In this document: in pieces, positions 1-9,070 of the stretch
Position numbering within the stretch: position 1 is the first letter of the stretch
Layout: each line of letters opens with the position of its first letter
NCBI GenBank assembly: GCA_905236875.1
Contig: CAJOQT010000073.1
Location: 1-55,632 of the forward strand
Source of the DNA: an uncultured Prevotella sp.
GTDB taxonomy: Bacteria; Bacteroidota; Bacteroidia; Bacteroidales; Bacteroidaceae
Direction of reading: 5' to 3'
DNA length: 55,632 bases
The notes under the pieces: generated by a model
Told to the model about the DNA's origin: nothing
What the model saw: the letters and a program-made list of their open reading frames with translations, nothing else
Database searches by the model: none
Translations under genes and position numbers: made by a program

Positions 1-15
1 AAAGAATAATTATAT

Positions 16-23
16 TACCTTTG
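16..23 (+). promoter_or_regulatory. -7 promoter element for tRNA-Cys / glyA
   Basis: TACCTTTG matches the Bacteroidetes primary sigma -7 consensus TAnnTTTG and lies 20 bp before the tRNA-Cys. The matching -33 TTTG would fall before the window, so only half of the promoter can be seen. Confidence 0.6.
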
Positions 24-43
24 CACCCGCAAAACATGAACAG

Positions 44-114
44 GGTACCTTGGCCGATCGGTTAGGTAACGGTCTGCAAAACCGTGTAGAGCAGTTCGAC
101 TCTGCTAGGTACCT
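44..114 (+). tRNA. tRNA-Cys (GCA)
   Basis: A 71-nt cloverleaf. The acceptor arms GGTACCT (44-50) and AGGTACC (107-113) pair fully, with discriminator T114. The anticodon loop CTGCAAA gives anticodon GCA for Cys, and the T-arm contains GTTCGACTC. CCA is not encoded. It lies 76 bp before glyA on the same strand and probably shares its transcript, because no second promoter-like box is obvious between them. Confidence 0.93.
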
Positions 115-125
115 CGAATAAAATT

Positions 126-163
126 GAAATCGGTGCTGGTGGTGTTACCTTCAGCACCGTTTC
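126..163 (+). promoter_or_regulatory. stem-loop between tRNA-Cys and glyA
   Basis: GAAA + CGGTGCTG (126-129, 131-138, T130 bulged) pairs with CAGCACCG + TTTC (152-163) around a 13-nt loop. This gives a 12-bp stem 27 nt before the glyA ATG. It has only a short T tract, so it could be a weak terminator, an attenuator or an RNA-processing hairpin that separates the tRNA from the glyA message. Confidence 0.5.
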
Positions 164-190
164 ATTACCAACAAAAAACAAAAAACAACA

Positions 191-1471
191 ATGGAAAGAG
201 ATCAGCAGATTTTCGACCTTATCGAGAAGGAACATCAGCGTCAGCTGAAGGGTATTGAACTTATCGCCAGCGAGAACTTCGTGAGCGACCAGGTAATGGA
301 AGCAATGGGCAGTTACCTGACCAACAAGTACGCCGAGGGCTATCCTGGTCACCGCTACTATGGTGGCTGTCAGGTGGTTGACGAAGTGGAACAGCTTGCT
401 ATCGACCGCGTCTGCAAGCTATTCGGTGCTGAATACGCCAACGTACAGCCGCACTCTGGCGCACAAGCTAATGCTGCCGTACTGCTCACCTGCCTGAAGC
501 CTGGCGACACCTTCATGGGACTGAACCTCGCCCACGGCGGACACCTCTCACACGGCTCACTGGTAAACACCTCCGGTATTCTCTACAAGCCTGTAGGCTA
601 CAACCTCAATGAGAAGACCGGACGTGTAGATTACGACGAGATGGAACAGCTGGCGCTCGAACACAAGCCCAAGCTGATTATCGGTGGCGGATCTGCCTAT
701 AGCCGTGAGTGGGACTACAAGCGTATGCGTGAAATTGCCGACAAGGTTGGCGCACTGCTGATGATTGATATGGCACATCCTGCCGGACTCATTGCAGCAG
801 GTCTGCTGGACAATCCTGTAAACTATGCTCACATCGTGACTTCTACCACCCACAAGACCCTGCGCGGTCCGCGTGGAGGTATCATCCTCATGGGCAAGGA
901 CTTCGAGAATCCGTGGGGTCTGAAGACACCGAAGGGACAGGTGAAAATGATGTCGCAGCTGCTGAACTCTGCTGTCTTCCCCGGTCAACAGGGCGGTCCG
1001 CTCGAACATGTCATCGCAGCCAAGGCCGTTGCCTTCGGTGAAGCATTGAAGCTGGAGTTCAAGGAGTGGGCACAACAGGTACAGAAGAATGCCAAGGTGC
1101 TGGCAGAGGAACTGGTCAAGCGCGGCTTCACCATTGTCAGCGGCGGTACCGACAACCACTCTATGCTGGTTGATCTTCGCACGAAGTATCCTGAACTGAC
1201 AGGTAAGGTAGCAGAAAACGCACTCGTTGCTGCTGACATTACAGTCAACAAGAACATGGTACCGTTCGACACCCGTTCGGCCTTCCAGACCAGTGGTATC
1301 CGTCTCGGTACACCTGCCATCACCACACGTGGTGCCAAGGAAGACCTCATGGTGCTCATTGCAGAACTCATTGAAGAAGTGCTGAATGATCCTGAAAACG
1401 AACAAGTTATTGCCTCTGTCCGTAAGCGCGTCAATGAAAAGATGAAGGACTATCCCCTCTTCGCCTACTAA
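191..1471 (+). CDS. glyA: serine hydroxymethyltransferase
   Basis: A cytosolic PLP enzyme that interconverts serine and glycine and charges tetrahydrofolate with a one-carbon unit for purine, thymidylate and methionine synthesis. At 426 aa it is full length for the family. The N-terminal ELIASENF block, the YPGHRYYGG block and the PLP-lysine motif [12 protein letters not shown] (about residues 219-230) are all intact. The ATG at 191 follows an A-rich AAAAAACAAAAAACAACA leader, common in Bacteroidetes genes that lack a Shine-Dalgarno sequence. It sits behind tRNA-Cys and a stem-loop and probably shares the promoter at 16-23. Nothing suggests transfer or damage. Confidence 0.97.
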   Translation: MERDQQIFDLIEKEHQRQLKGIELIASENFVSDQVMEAMGSYLTNKYAEGYPGHRYYGGCQVVDEVEQLAIDRVCKLFGAEYANVQPHSGAQANAAVLLTCLKPGDTFMGLNLAHGGHLSHGSLVNTSGILYKPVGYNLNEKTGRVDYDEMEQLALEHKPKLIIGGGSAYSREWDYKRMREIADKVGALLMIDMAHPAGLIAAGLLDNPVNYAHIVTSTTHKTLRGPRGGIILMGKDFENPWGLKTPKGQVKMMSQLLNSAVFPGQQGGPLEHVIAAKAVAFGEALKLEFKEWAQQVQKNAKVLAEELVKRGFTIVSGGTDNHSMLVDLRTKYPELTGKVAENALVAADITVNKNMVPFDTRSAFQTSGIRLGTPAITTRGAKEDLMVLIAELIEEVLNDPENEQVIASVRKRVNEKMKDYPLFAY

Positions 1472-1505
1472 CAGAACGTAGTCAGGACAAACGTTTACGT
1501 TATTT

Positions 1506-1561
1506 TTTCTGCCTGCAATGTTATAATGAAGGAAAAATCATTGTAACTTTGCAGGCAGAAA
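1506..1561. repeat. 13-bp inverted repeat over a promoter
   Basis: A perfect 13-bp inverted repeat has arms at 1506-1518 (ends in CCTGCAA) and 1549-1561 (starts TTGCAGG), 30 bp apart. The right arm overlaps the last three bases of the -7 box at 1544-1551. The long spacer and lack of a 3' T run argue against a simple terminator for glyA; an operator or a leader structure is more likely. Confidence 0.5.
1544..1551 (+). promoter_or_regulatory. -7 promoter element for the 84-aa gene
   Basis: TAACTTTG fits TAnnTTTG, 51 bp before the ATG at 1603. No TTTG is present 19-20 bp upstream, so the -33 element is weak or absent. Confidence 0.5.
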
Positions 1562-1602
1562 TCATTAGAACAATAAAACAAACTACTTAAAAACTAGAAA
1601 CT

Positions 1603-1857
1603 ATGGGTAAGAAATTTGTTATCGGAGACAGACAGAAAAACGAGTGGATAGCCATTTTCGACAATGCCGCCAAACAGATGAGTTTCAAGAGCGACCTGAA
1701 TCTGGCCAAGGAATACGAAGCAGAAGAAGATGCCATTCTTGATCTGCAGGCTATGCAGGCAACAGGCTTTTTCAGCGATCTGGAGGTTTATCTGAAGGAA
1801 GAAGACGGGAAAGCATACCTCATAGGTGAACGTGACAATTTCCACCCGATGGGCTAA
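1603..1857 (+). CDS. small conserved protein of unknown function
   Basis: An 84-aa acidic soluble protein that I do not recognise as a named family. It starts MGKKFVIGDRQKNEW and has no signal peptide, membrane segment, Cys pair or catalytic motif. The middle (about residues 28-65) is rich in Glu, Asp and Ala and probably helical. It is likely a real gene: it has its own TAACTTTG promoter box, an A-rich leader with ACTAGAAACT before the ATG, codon use like its neighbours, and a strong terminator 9 bp after the stop. It is monocistronic, between glyA and the convergent valS. No function can be inferred from context. Confidence 0.75.
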   Translation: MGKKFVIGDRQKNEWIAIFDNAAKQMSFKSDLNLAKEYEAEEDAILDLQAMQATGFFSDLEVYLKEEDGKAYLIGERDNFHPMG

Positions 1858-1865
1858 ACAACAAC

Positions 1866-1890
1866 AAAGGCGGGAAGTTCCCGCCTTTAT
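1866..1890 (+). terminator. terminator after the 84-aa gene
   Basis: AAAGGCGGGA (1866-1875) pairs perfectly with TCCCGCCTTT (1879-1888) around a 3-nt loop. The T tract is included in the stem. It can also act for the opposite strand (valS). Confidence 0.8.
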
Positions 1891-1901
1891 TATTTCACCA
1901 T

Positions 1902-1927
1902 ACTGCGGAGTCGTCCGCAGTTTTTTA
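1902..1927. terminator. second hairpin, probable bidirectional terminator
   Basis: ACTGCGGA (1902-1909) pairs with TCCGCAGT (1914-1921) and is followed by a T run on the plus strand. It lies just past the valS stop, so the two hairpins together separate the convergent genes. Confidence 0.7.
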
Positions 1928-1938
1928 TGGTCATCCCA

Positions 1939-4710
1939 TTAAAGCTGTGCCTTCAACGAAGCAATTGACTCACGCAAGGCAGCAATCTTCTCTTCACTAT
2001 CATGCTGCTTCTTACGCTCCAGTGCTACAACAGTCTCAGGGGCATTAGCCACGAAACGCTCGTTCGACAGCTTCTTCATCACGCCAGCCAGGAAACCTTC
2101 CAGATGCGCAAGCTGCGCCTCCTGCTTCTCAATCTCTGCGTCAATGTCGATCATGTTGCCAAGAGGAACAGCATATTCTGTCATGCCTACCATGAAAGTG
2201 CTGGCAGTACTGTCCTTCTCACTGACTGAAGTAATAGCCTCCAGATTTGCCATCTTCACAACAGCATCAGCATACTGGCCGCCAAGCTGGGAGTTCACTA
2301 CCTGCAACGTTAGTTTCTCCTTGTTGGCAATATTCTTCTGTGCACGCACGGTACGCACACCGCTGACCACTTGTTTGATGGTCTCCACGTCATTGAGCAG
2401 GATATTCTCATCCTCCGTAGGTGCACTGAGCTTTAGTTCCTGACGCATAATACTCTCACCGTCCTTGCGTTCGTAGAGAGCCTGCCAAAGTTCCTCGGTA
2501 ATGAAAGGCATGAAGGGATGTAGCATCTTCAGCAACTTGTCGAAGAAATCGAGCGTACTCTCGTAGGTCTTAGCATTGATAGGCTGTTGCTGTCCGTTGA
2601 CATAGGCAGGCTTGACCATTTCGAGATACCAGCCGGAGAACTCGTCCCAGAACAACTTATAGACCACCATCAAAGCCTCTGATATACGGTATTTAGAGAA
2701 CAGGTCGTCAAGCTCAGCAGCTGCGGCTTTCAATTTAGCATCAAACCATTTCACAGCCAACTGCTCTGCACCCGTCTGCTCTATATCGTTGCTGACCTGC
2801 CAGCCTTTCATGAGGCGGAAGGCGTTCCAAATCTTATTGTTGAAGTTACGCCCCTGCTCACACAGAGCCTCGTCGAAGAGAATGTCGTTACCTGCAGGTG
2901 CAGAGAGCATCATACCCATACGCACACCGTCTGCACCGAACTTCTCGATAAGCTCGATGGGATCCGGGCTGTTACCCAGCGACTTCGACATCTTACGACC
3001 CAGCTTGTCGCGCACGATACCTGTGAAATAGACGTTCTTGAAGGGGAAGGTACCCATATACTCCTCGCCAGCCATGATCATGCGAGCCACCCAGAAGAAG
3101 ATGATATCCGGAGCTGTCACCAAGTCACTGGTGGGATAATAGTACTTGATTTCCTCGTTGCCAGGGTTGTTGATTCCGTCGAACAGCGAGACTGGCCAAA
3201 GCCATGATGAGAACCAGGTGTCGAGGGCATCCTCGTCCTGACGCAGGTCGCAGAGCTGCAGGTTGGCGTTACCGCTTGCCTTGCGTGCCAACTCGAGGGC
3301 CTTCTCGGCGGTCTCTGCGACAACGAACTTCTCCTCGGCGGGAGAACCGCCGGCCATACTGTCATAATAATATGCAGGAATGCGGTGTCCCCACCACAGC
3401 TGACGAGAGATACACCAGTCCTGGATGTTCTCCAGCCAGTTCTTGTAGGTGTTGACATACTTCTGCGGATAGAAATGCATCTCCCCGTTAAGTACAGGCG
3501 GCAATGCGATGTCTGCAAAGTGCTGCATCTTAAGGAACCACTGAAGCGAGAGACGCGGCTCAATAGGCGTATCGGGATTACGCTCCGAGTAACCCACCTT
3601 ATTGGTATAGTCCTCAATTTTCTCCATCAGTCCGGCAGCCTGCAGGTCCTTGACAATCTGCTTACGGCACTCCATACGGTCCATGCCGACATACAGCGGC
3701 GACTGCTCCGAGATGGTGCCATCGGGGTTAAAGATGTCGATGGTCTCCAGATTGTGCGTCTTACCCAGCATATAGTCGTTCGTATCATGGGCAGGAGTCA
3801 CCTTCAGACAGCCCGTACCAAACTCGATATCAACGTAACGGTCCTCGATGACGGGGATAACACGATTCACTAAAGGAACGATAACCTTGCGGCCCCTGAG
3901 CCATTGGTTCTTCGGGTCCTTGGGATTGATACACATGGCCGTATCACCCATGATGGTTTCAGGACGGGTGGTAGCAACGACAGCGTAGTAGCCACGCTCG
4001 TCGTGGTGGATGACAGCCCCCTCTTCGCCCCCCGAAGGGAGCACTATAGTTTCAGCATTAGGGCCTATTGTAGCCCCCTCGGGGGCGGAGGGGGGGGCCA
4101 CATAGTATTTCAGGTGATAGAGGTGACTCTTCTCCTCTTTATATACCACCTCCTCAGTAGAGAGGGCGGTGAGGGCCTTTGGGTCCCAGTTCACCATACG
4201 CATACCACGATAGATCAGTCCTTTGTTGTAGAGATCAACGAATACCTTGATAACACTCTGGCTACGCGTCTCGTCCATCGTGAAGGCGGTACGGTCCCAG
4301 TCACAGCTGGCACCCAAGCGGCGCAACTGCTTCAGAATGATGCCACCGTGCTCGTGGGTCCAATCCCAGGCATGCTCCAGGAACTGCTCACGTGTGAGGT
4401 CATGTTTCTTGATACCCTCACCTGCGAGTTTCTTCACCACCTTCGCCTCTGTAGCTATCGAGGCGTGGTCGGTTCCCGGTACCCAGCATGCGTTCTTACC
4501 CTCCATACGGGCACGACGTACCAAGATGTCCTGAATCGTGTTATTCAGCATGTGTCCCATGTGCAGCACACCTGTCACGTTGGGCGGCGGAATAACGATA
4601 GTATAGGGTTCACGTCCATCCGGCTTACTGGCAAACAGCTTGTTGTCCAGCCAATATTGATACCATTTCGATTCGACCTCACGAGGATCGTATTTGCTTG
4701 CTAATTCCAT
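1939..4710 (-). CDS. valS: valyl-tRNA synthetase
   Basis: Class I synthetase that charges tRNA-Val in the cytosol. The HIGH-type motif is HMGH (after PPPNVTGVL, about residue 50), and the second signature is [14 protein letters not shown]. The C-terminus (about the last 65 residues) is a charged coiled coil that in this family contacts tRNA. At 923 aa it is longer than usual for Bacteroidales ValS. Part of the excess is a stretch at about residues 205-232, rich in Pro, Gly and Glu, encoded by a GC-rich palindromic element (4016-4099) placed between the conserved SHLYHLKY and [15 protein letters not shown] blocks. This is at the start of the editing domain and leaves the frame open. The start is supported by a consensus promoter 31-62 bp upstream. 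It is monocistronic. Confidence 0.96.
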   Translation of the reverse strand: MELASKYDPREVESKWYQYWLDNKLFASKPDGREPYTIVIPPPNVTGVLHMGHMLNNTIQDILVRRARMEGKNACWVPGTDHASIATEAKVVKKLAGEGIKKHDLTREQFLEHAWDWTHEHGGIILKQLRRLGASCDWDRTAFTMDETRSQSVIKVFVDLYNKGLIYRGMRMVNWDPKALTALSTEEVVYKEEKSHLYHLKYYVAPPSAPEGATIGPNAETIVLPSGGEEGAVIHHDERGYYAVVATTRPETIMGDTAMCINPKDPKNQWLRGRKVIVPLVNRVIPVIEDRYVDIEFGTGCLKVTPAHDTNDYMLGKTHNLETIDIFNPDGTISEQSPLYVGMDRMECRKQIVKDLQAAGLMEKIEDYTNKVGYSERNPDTPIEPRLSLQWFLKMQHFADIALPPVLNGEMHFYPQKYVNTYKNWLENIQDWCISRQLWWGHRIPAYYYDSMAGGSPAEEKFVVAETAEKALELARKASGNANLQLCDLRQDEDALDTWFSSWLWPVSLFDGINNPGNEEIKYYYPTSDLVTAPDIIFFWVARMIMAGEEYMGTFPFKNVYFTGIVRDKLGRKMSKSLGNSPDPIELIEKFGADGVRMGMMLSAPAGNDILFDEALCEQGRNFNNKIWNAFRLMKGWQVSNDIEQTGAEQLAVKWFDAKLKAAAAELDDLFSKYRISEALMVVYKLFWDEFSGWYLEMVKPAYVNGQQQPINAKTYESTLDFFDKLLKMLHPFMPFITEELWQALYERKDGESIMRQELKLSAPTEDENILLNDVETIKQVVSGVRTVRAQKNIANKEKLTLQVVNSQLGGQYADAVVKMANLEAITSVSEKDSTASTFMVGMTEYAVPLGNMIDIDAEIEKQEAQLAHLEGFLAGVMKKLSNERFVANAPETVVALERKKQHDSEEKIAALRESIASLKAQL
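4016..4099. repeat. GC-rich palindromic element inside valS (in frame)
   Basis: Two C/G-rich arms, GCCCCCTCTTCGCCCCCCGA... (4016-4042) and its inverted counterpart (4073-4099, containing the perfect palindrome GCCCCCTCGGGGGC at 4073-4086), flank a 30-bp middle. The total is 84 bp, or 28 codons, with no stop in the valS frame. Similar elements lie at 43356-43391 and 50550-50612. The in-frame reading is seen directly; mobility is inferred. Confidence 0.65.
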
Positions 4711-4740
4711 AATTTACTGATACTTGTCTAAAATTGCCTG

Positions 4741-4772
4741 CAAAGGTACAAACAAAAAATGAAACCACCAAA
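4741..4772 (-). promoter_or_regulatory. valS promoter
   Basis: On the minus strand, TTTG (4769-4772), 20 bp, then TACCTTTG (4741-4748). This fits the Bacteroidetes -33/-7 consensus, 31 bp before the valS ATG. Confidence 0.75.
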
Positions 4773-4802
4773 TTTTAATGCAGTCAAACACCTTTCAACC
4801 AC

Positions 4803-7196
4803 TTACATTTGTATGACGCTCTCATGACCGTCGTATGTCACCTGTCTGGTCTGACCGTCCGGCATTACAATGACGAACTTCCGCTGAAGGATCATACCCG
4901 TATAGTTCCCCTGACGCGAACCAATCATGAGTTGACGGGATTTGTCGTTCCATCGGAAAGTAATCGTAGAATAAAGGCTTTTCTCATAATTATAGTTGTC
5001 GCCCTCGTCCTCATATAGTACGAAGATACCGTCAGCCCCAGGATAGACATGTATCTCCAAGTTATCCCAAGGTTTCTCACCGACATATTGCATCTCGGGT
5101 CCCAGCGGCAGAATGCTGCCGGCACGGACAAACATCGGCACACGGTCGATGGAGGTCTCCAACGTGACGTTCCTGCCGCCCTTATAGCGTTTGTTCGTCC
5201 AGAAGTCGTACCAGTCCGTTCCTTTTGGCAGGTACTTCTCTGCTGTCTTTGTAGCGGTGAAGTCAAGACTTCCGACAGGAGAACTGTCGGATACAGACCG
5301 ACGGTCCCAGCCACTCATAGCATCCTCCTTGATAATTTTTTCCTCCGTATATTGCGGGTCGAGAATGGGAGCGGCCAGAATGCTATGCCCGAACATGAAT
5401 TCGTCGGCCATATCCCATACCTTTTTGTCTTCAACGAAGTCACAAAACAGCGGTCGCAGATAGCTGTCGTTATTGCTGGTCACCTGCCAGGCCATACTAT
5501 ATAAATAAGGTATAAACCTGTAACGCAGACGAATCGTTTTTTCAATGGCATCATAAATCGGCTCACCCTTTTGACCGAACTGCCATATCTCTCGTGGAGC
5601 ATCGGCACCATGACTGCGGAAGACCGGGCAGAAGAAGCCATACTGCATCCAACGCACATACAACTCCTGGAACTGCGGATTGCTTGGCGCTGAGCCCGGA
5701 CCTCTGGTATTGTAGGCATTACAGAAGAAACCGCCGATATCAGTATTGAAATTGGGATTGCCCGTCAGTGAGAAACTCAGTCCAGCGGGCACCTGTTTGC
5801 GCAGCATGTCCCACGACGAAGACACATCGCCGCTCCACATGTTTGAGCCATAGTGCTGCTGACCAGCAAACGCGCTACGAGTCATGATGAAGACACGCTT
5901 TGCCGATGAAGCATTGGCAACTGACAATTGACTCTTGCGCTGTGCTTCATAGACACCACGCACCGTCTCCAACGGAAAAGCATTTCTCAGCGAACGCCAT
6001 GTGCCGCCACAGACGGGATGGGCATAATCTGACTCACGAGGATTAAAGAAGTCCGGATCGGTAGAGTCCATCCACCACGCATCTGTACCATAGTCATAGA
6101 GTGTCTTCAGGTATTTCCAGTAAATGTCACGGGCCTCCGGACTGAAGGCATCATAGACCTTAACGCCAGAAGGATAGTCCATACGCGGCGGCCAAATATG
6201 CGACAGACCACTCTGTGGCCATGTCTCGATAGGCAGCAGCAAGCCTTTCTCGTTGAGTTCTCGGAACTGCTGCGTCTGGGGACCAAAACTGGCCCATATC
6301 GAAATCATGAAATGCGCATGCTTGCGATGTACATTGTCTATCATCTGCCTACCGTTCACGAAGTCTTCTGACAAGAAGTCCATTGCATTCCACAGATAAT
6401 TGGAACCCCAGTACTGCCAGTCCTGTATGATACCGTCGAGCGGCACCTGCAACTCACGATACTTATCGACAACAGCCTCGGTCTCGGCAGCGGTCTTATA
6501 ACGCTCCTTCGACTGCCAGAAACCGTATGTCCACAAAGGGAACATTGGTACATCGCCCGTCAGATAACGCATACAGGCAATGACACCGTCGGCTCTTCCA
6601 CGGGAGGAACCTGAAACTGCTCCATACATAAAATAATAGTCAATACCCTCGCCTGCCTCTGAAGTAAACGACATACCGTTTTCATCGTCATCAAACTGTG
6701 TAGGCGAATAGTTGTCCCAGTAAATCCCCCACCCTTTGATGCTCTGTAAAACATTCTGGAAGTCCTCCAGGTTCGACTGCTCCATGCGCTTGTGTTCTCC
6801 ACGACGGTTCATCTTACCATTCTGAATGGTACCGAGTCCATAGATAGCCTCATTCCTGTCCAGGATAAAGGTCTGGCACACCTGACCGACAGGATTCTGG
6901 GTAGTGGGAGGAACAATCTTATAGTCTTTCTCACGCAACAACAGTTTGCCTTGTGCCGTGAAAAAGGTCAACGCACCTGTCGTACGGTCTTCAACGACCT
7001 TCAGTTCGCTGCTTGACCATGCATTTCCCTTTCTCGTTACCTCCACATCCCCCGGTTGTGCAATGACCACAAGGGATTTTGTTGGCGTTCCTTTCGTTAC
7101 GTGGACGATGTTTGAAGTAATGAACTCCACCTTCACTTGGGCAAGACTGCTCCCTGTGACCAGCAGTCCCAAAAGAATCACTGTCAGCTTTCTCAT
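4803..7196 (-). CDS. secreted glycoside hydrolase family 31 (alpha-glucosidase / alpha-xylosidase type)
   Basis: A 797-aa exported enzyme predicted to release alpha-linked glucose or xylose from oligosaccharides. A signal peptide spans residues 1-19 (MRKLTVILLGLLVTGSSLAQ, cleavage near LAQ). The GH31 N-terminal beta-sandwich is followed by the (beta/alpha)8 barrel. The nucleophile is probably D377 in DAWWMDSTDPD and the acid/base D457 in MWSGDVSSSWD; W260-Q261-Y262 and R440 fit other subsite positions. A DUF5110-like beta domain follows (about residues 680-797, with VYPGADGIFVLYEDEGD). The substrate cannot be told from sequence alone: the WWMDSTDPD form resembles alpha-xylosidase and transglucosidase members. 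It has its own promoter and no SusC/SusD partner in the window, so it is not part of an obvious polysaccharide utilisation locus. Confidence 0.92.
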   Translation of the reverse strand: MRKLTVILLGLLVTGSSLAQVKVEFITSNIVHVTKGTPTKSLVVIAQPGDVEVTRKGNAWSSSELKVVEDRTTGALTFFTAQGKLLLREKDYKIVPPTTQNPVGQVCQTFILDRNEAIYGLGTIQNGKMNRRGEHKRMEQSNLEDFQNVLQSIKGWGIYWDNYSPTQFDDDENGMSFTSEAGEGIDYYFMYGAVSGSSRGRADGVIACMRYLTGDVPMFPLWTYGFWQSKERYKTAAETEAVVDKYRELQVPLDGIIQDWQYWGSNYLWNAMDFLSEDFVNGRQMIDNVHRKHAHFMISIWASFGPQTQQFRELNEKGLLLPIETWPQSGLSHIWPPRMDYPSGVKVYDAFSPEARDIYWKYLKTLYDYGTDAWWMDSTDPDFFNPRESDYAHPVCGGTWRSLRNAFPLETVRGVYEAQRKSQLSVANASSAKRVFIMTRSAFAGQQHYGSNMWSGDVSSSWDMLRKQVPAGLSFSLTGNPNFNTDIGGFFCNAYNTRGPGSAPSNPQFQELYVRWMQYGFFCPVFRSHGADAPREIWQFGQKGEPIYDAIEKTIRLRYRFIPYLYSMAWQVTSNNDSYLRPLFCDFVEDKKVWDMADEFMFGHSILAAPILDPQYTEEKIIKEDAMSGWDRRSVSDSSPVGSLDFTATKTAEKYLPKGTDWYDFWTNKRYKGGRNVTLETSIDRVPMFVRAGSILPLGPEMQYVGEKPWDNLEIHVYPGADGIFVLYEDEGDNYNYEKSLYSTITFRWNDKSRQLMIGSRQGNYTGMILQRKFVIVMPDGQTRQVTYDGHESVIQM

Positions 7197-7232
7197 AACT
7201 ATTTCTTATTAATCATATCATTACTAATATTG

Positions 7233-7240
7233 CAAAGGTA
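7233..7240 (-). promoter_or_regulatory. -7 element for the GH31 gene
   Basis: TACCTTTG on the minus strand, 37 bp before the ATG. A TTTC (one base off TTTG) lies 19 bp upstream at 7260-7263. Confidence 0.65.
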
Positions 7241-7326
7241 GTGAAAACCGTAGGAAGTAGAAACATGATGGCGTTAAATAATTGAAAAAATGACACTAAA
7301 AGTTCATATTTATTGGATTTTTGATT

Positions 7327-7334
7327 TACTTTTG
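7327..7334 (+). promoter_or_regulatory. -7 element for the DUF1573 gene
   Basis: TACTTTTG matches TAnnTTTG, 46 bp before the chosen ATG at 7380. It lies inside the longer reading frame that begins at 7290, which argues for the downstream start. Confidence 0.5.
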
Positions 7335-7379
7335 TCCAAAATTTACGTCAAACAAGTAAAAATAACAAATAAGAGCTAT

Positions 7380-7757
7380 ATGAAAAAAATGATATTGATG
7401 TCGCTCCTGCTCATTTGCGGAGTCACGTTTGCAGCTGCTCAGGCAGAGATTAAGTTTGACAAGCTGACCCATAATTTCGGTACTTTCTCCGAGAAGGACG
7501 CCAAGGTCAGTTGCGTGTTTACCTTCACCAATGTAGGCGATGCTCCCTTGATTATCAATCAGGCGGTTGCCAGCTGCGGATGTACGGTGCCCGAATATCC
7601 CAAGACTCCTGTCAAGCCAGGCGAGACAGGCGAAATCAAGGTCACCTACAATGGCAAGGGTAAGTTCCCCGGTCATTTCAAGAAGATGATTACCATTCGT
7701 ACCAATGGCAAGACAGAAATGACACGTCTCTATATTGAAGGAGACATGACTGAATAG
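7380..7757 (+). CDS. DUF1573 secreted protein
   Basis: A 125-aa exported protein with a single Ig-like (ASPM/SPD-2/Hydin-type) fold. The ATG at 7380 gives a clean signal peptide (MKKMILMSLLLICGVTFAAAQ). An upstream in-frame ATG at 7290 would add a 30-residue extension, remove that arrangement and overlap the probable promoter at 7327-7334. The mature part has the family hallmarks: F-x-x-x-x-HNFGTF near the start, VFTFTNVGDAPLIINQ, then the ASCGCTVPEYPK block with two cysteines, and PVKPGETGEIKVTYN. The family is abundant in Bacteroidetes and its biochemical role is unknown; a periplasmic or surface binding role is only a guess. Its stop lies 8 bp from the stop of the convergent DUF3078 gene. 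Confidence 0.9.
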   Translation: MKKMILMSLLLICGVTFAAAQAEIKFDKLTHNFGTFSEKDAKVSCVFTFTNVGDAPLIINQAVASCGCTVPEYPKTPVKPGETGEIKVTYNGKGKFPGHFKKMITIRTNGKTEMTRLYIEGDMTE

Positions 7758-7765
7758 TCAGGTAT

Positions 7766-8995
7766 TCAGAACGAATAGCTGAATCCCAGCGAACAGAATT
7801 CCATAAACTGCCAGTAGCCAAGATCTTCGTCACGTGCTCCACTGTCGTCGAAGCGCGGATAGACATAGATATTGGTAGTGATGTATTTGCTGACCTTCAG
7901 TTCCAGTGTATTCTCCCACTCCACCAGTGCACGCTTATATGAAGTATAGCCGTACAGGCGTGTCTTCCATGTTACTTGTTCAGCCATCTTCCACGTCAGG
8001 TCAACAGTGAGCTGCGAACCGATATCGTGCAAGCTGTGATTCCCTTCTTTAAGGCCATAGCGCGTAGAAAGTCCCAGTCGTCCCACATAACGAAAGTTGT
8101 ATGACAAGGGCGAGATGTTGATATTTCCCGTCAGCTTTTTGTTTTTTGTCTCCACCGAGTAGTCCATACCAAGACCTAAGTTCAGGTCGAAGGGTGAGAA
8201 GAAGTCGGAATAGGTATGAACATCATTGCTCTTCAGACCACGAGTAAACTGCGTATAGGCCAGCAGCTGCAGCGTGTAGTACCACTTCTTGTGCGCCTGA
8301 AGTCCCAGTTTGCTCGTTAAGCGCAATAAGTCATTGTTGGCCTTGAACTTATGTACGGTATCGCTTTTGGAAGTCTGAAAGCCCAGTTTCATCTCCAGTT
8401 TGTTATCCCACTTCACTTTTTGCTTGTTGTTGTAGTTAGCTTCCAGTGTCAGACTGGCCAGCATGGAGTAGTTGCTCTCACCTCCCTTGTGCCAATTGCT
8501 GGTGATATAGTTCTGCAGGAACTGCAGATAATAGTCACCCTTAAAGGTCCAGAAGTTAGGTTTCATGATCATCACCTCTGCCTCCACAGGATCATCGGGC
8601 GTCTCGTCGGGTGTCGGAACCGTCGTTACTACCTGCTCGGCCAGCTCTACAGTCTGCATGTGTGGCACTTCAACATCGCTTCGGATAGTTCCGGCTGAAC
8701 GCAGTCGTCCTTCAGAATTCACAACCAGGTCTGGACGGTTCAGGTAGATATTCAACAGGGCTGCATCGACTGCATCCCCTACTTCATCGTCAGAGAATAT
8801 CGTACTGAGCGACAGCTTCTTATTGGCGACAGAGTAATAGAACGTCATAGGCGTGAATAACCGATAGTACTGTCCGTTGTTACCCTCGTTGCACAAGGAG
8901 TCTTCTTCTACTCCAGCTGAACCACTTTGTGCCGTTACACTCACACACATCGTCATGAGTGCTACCATTATCAGCATACATTTCCTTTTCATCAT
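7766..8995 (-). CDS. DUF3078 family outer-membrane protein
   Basis: A 409-aa exported protein. The signal peptide is MMKRKCMLIMVALMTMCVSVTAQ. Residues about 24-145 are a low-complexity N-terminal part, including a Pro/Glu/Val-rich linker. From FWTFKGDYYLQFLQNYITSNWHKGGESNY onward the protein consists of alternating amphipathic strands (aromatic and charged, many ending in aromatic residues) and finishes with FCSLGFSYSF, a typical C-terminal outer-membrane strand. This is the DUF3078 pattern: a predicted beta-barrel found next to housekeeping genes in Bacteroidales, function unknown. It is monocistronic, convergent with DUF1573 and divergent from yidC. Confidence 0.85.
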   Translation of the reverse strand: MMKRKCMLIMVALMTMCVSVTAQSGSAGVEEDSLCNEGNNGQYYRLFTPMTFYYSVANKKLSLSTIFSDDEVGDAVDAALLNIYLNRPDLVVNSEGRLRSAGTIRSDVEVPHMQTVELAEQVVTTVPTPDETPDDPVEAEVMIMKPNFWTFKGDYYLQFLQNYITSNWHKGGESNYSMLASLTLEANYNNKQKVKWDNKLEMKLGFQTSKSDTVHKFKANNDLLRLTSKLGLQAHKKWYYTLQLLAYTQFTRGLKSNDVHTYSDFFSPFDLNLGLGMDYSVETKNKKLTGNINISPLSYNFRYVGRLGLSTRYGLKEGNHSLHDIGSQLTVDLTWKMAEQVTWKTRLYGYTSYKRALVEWENTLELKVSKYITTNIYVYPRFDDSGARDEDLGYWQFMEFCSLGFSYSF

Positions 8996-9021
8996 ATTCC
9001 TGAATGATTAAGTTTTGCTTG

Positions 9022-9029
9022 CAAAGATA
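9022..9029 (-). promoter_or_regulatory. -7 element for the DUF3078 gene
   Basis: TATCTTTG on the minus strand, 27 bp before the ATG at 8995. No clear TTTG lies upstream. Confidence 0.55.
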
Positions 9030-9070
9030 CAAAATATTTCTATATCTTTTTCATATTTCACATTTTTTTC

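Noticed and set aside
557..1405. 282-aa minus-strand ORF opposite glyA
   Set aside because: Shadow of glyA: no family motifs, Cys- and His-rich random composition, and glyA is certain.
3904..4704. 266-aa plus-strand ORF opposite valS
   Set aside because: Shadow frame; no promoter or recognisable domain, and it runs through the GC-rich element.
4803..7196. GH31 gene as part of a polysaccharide utilisation locus
   Set aside because: No SusC/SusD pair, hybrid regulator or other glycosidase is next to it.
7758..7765. Terminator between DUF1573 and DUF3078 genes
   Set aside because: The gap is only 8 bp and no hairpin with a T tract is seen; the transcripts probably overlap.
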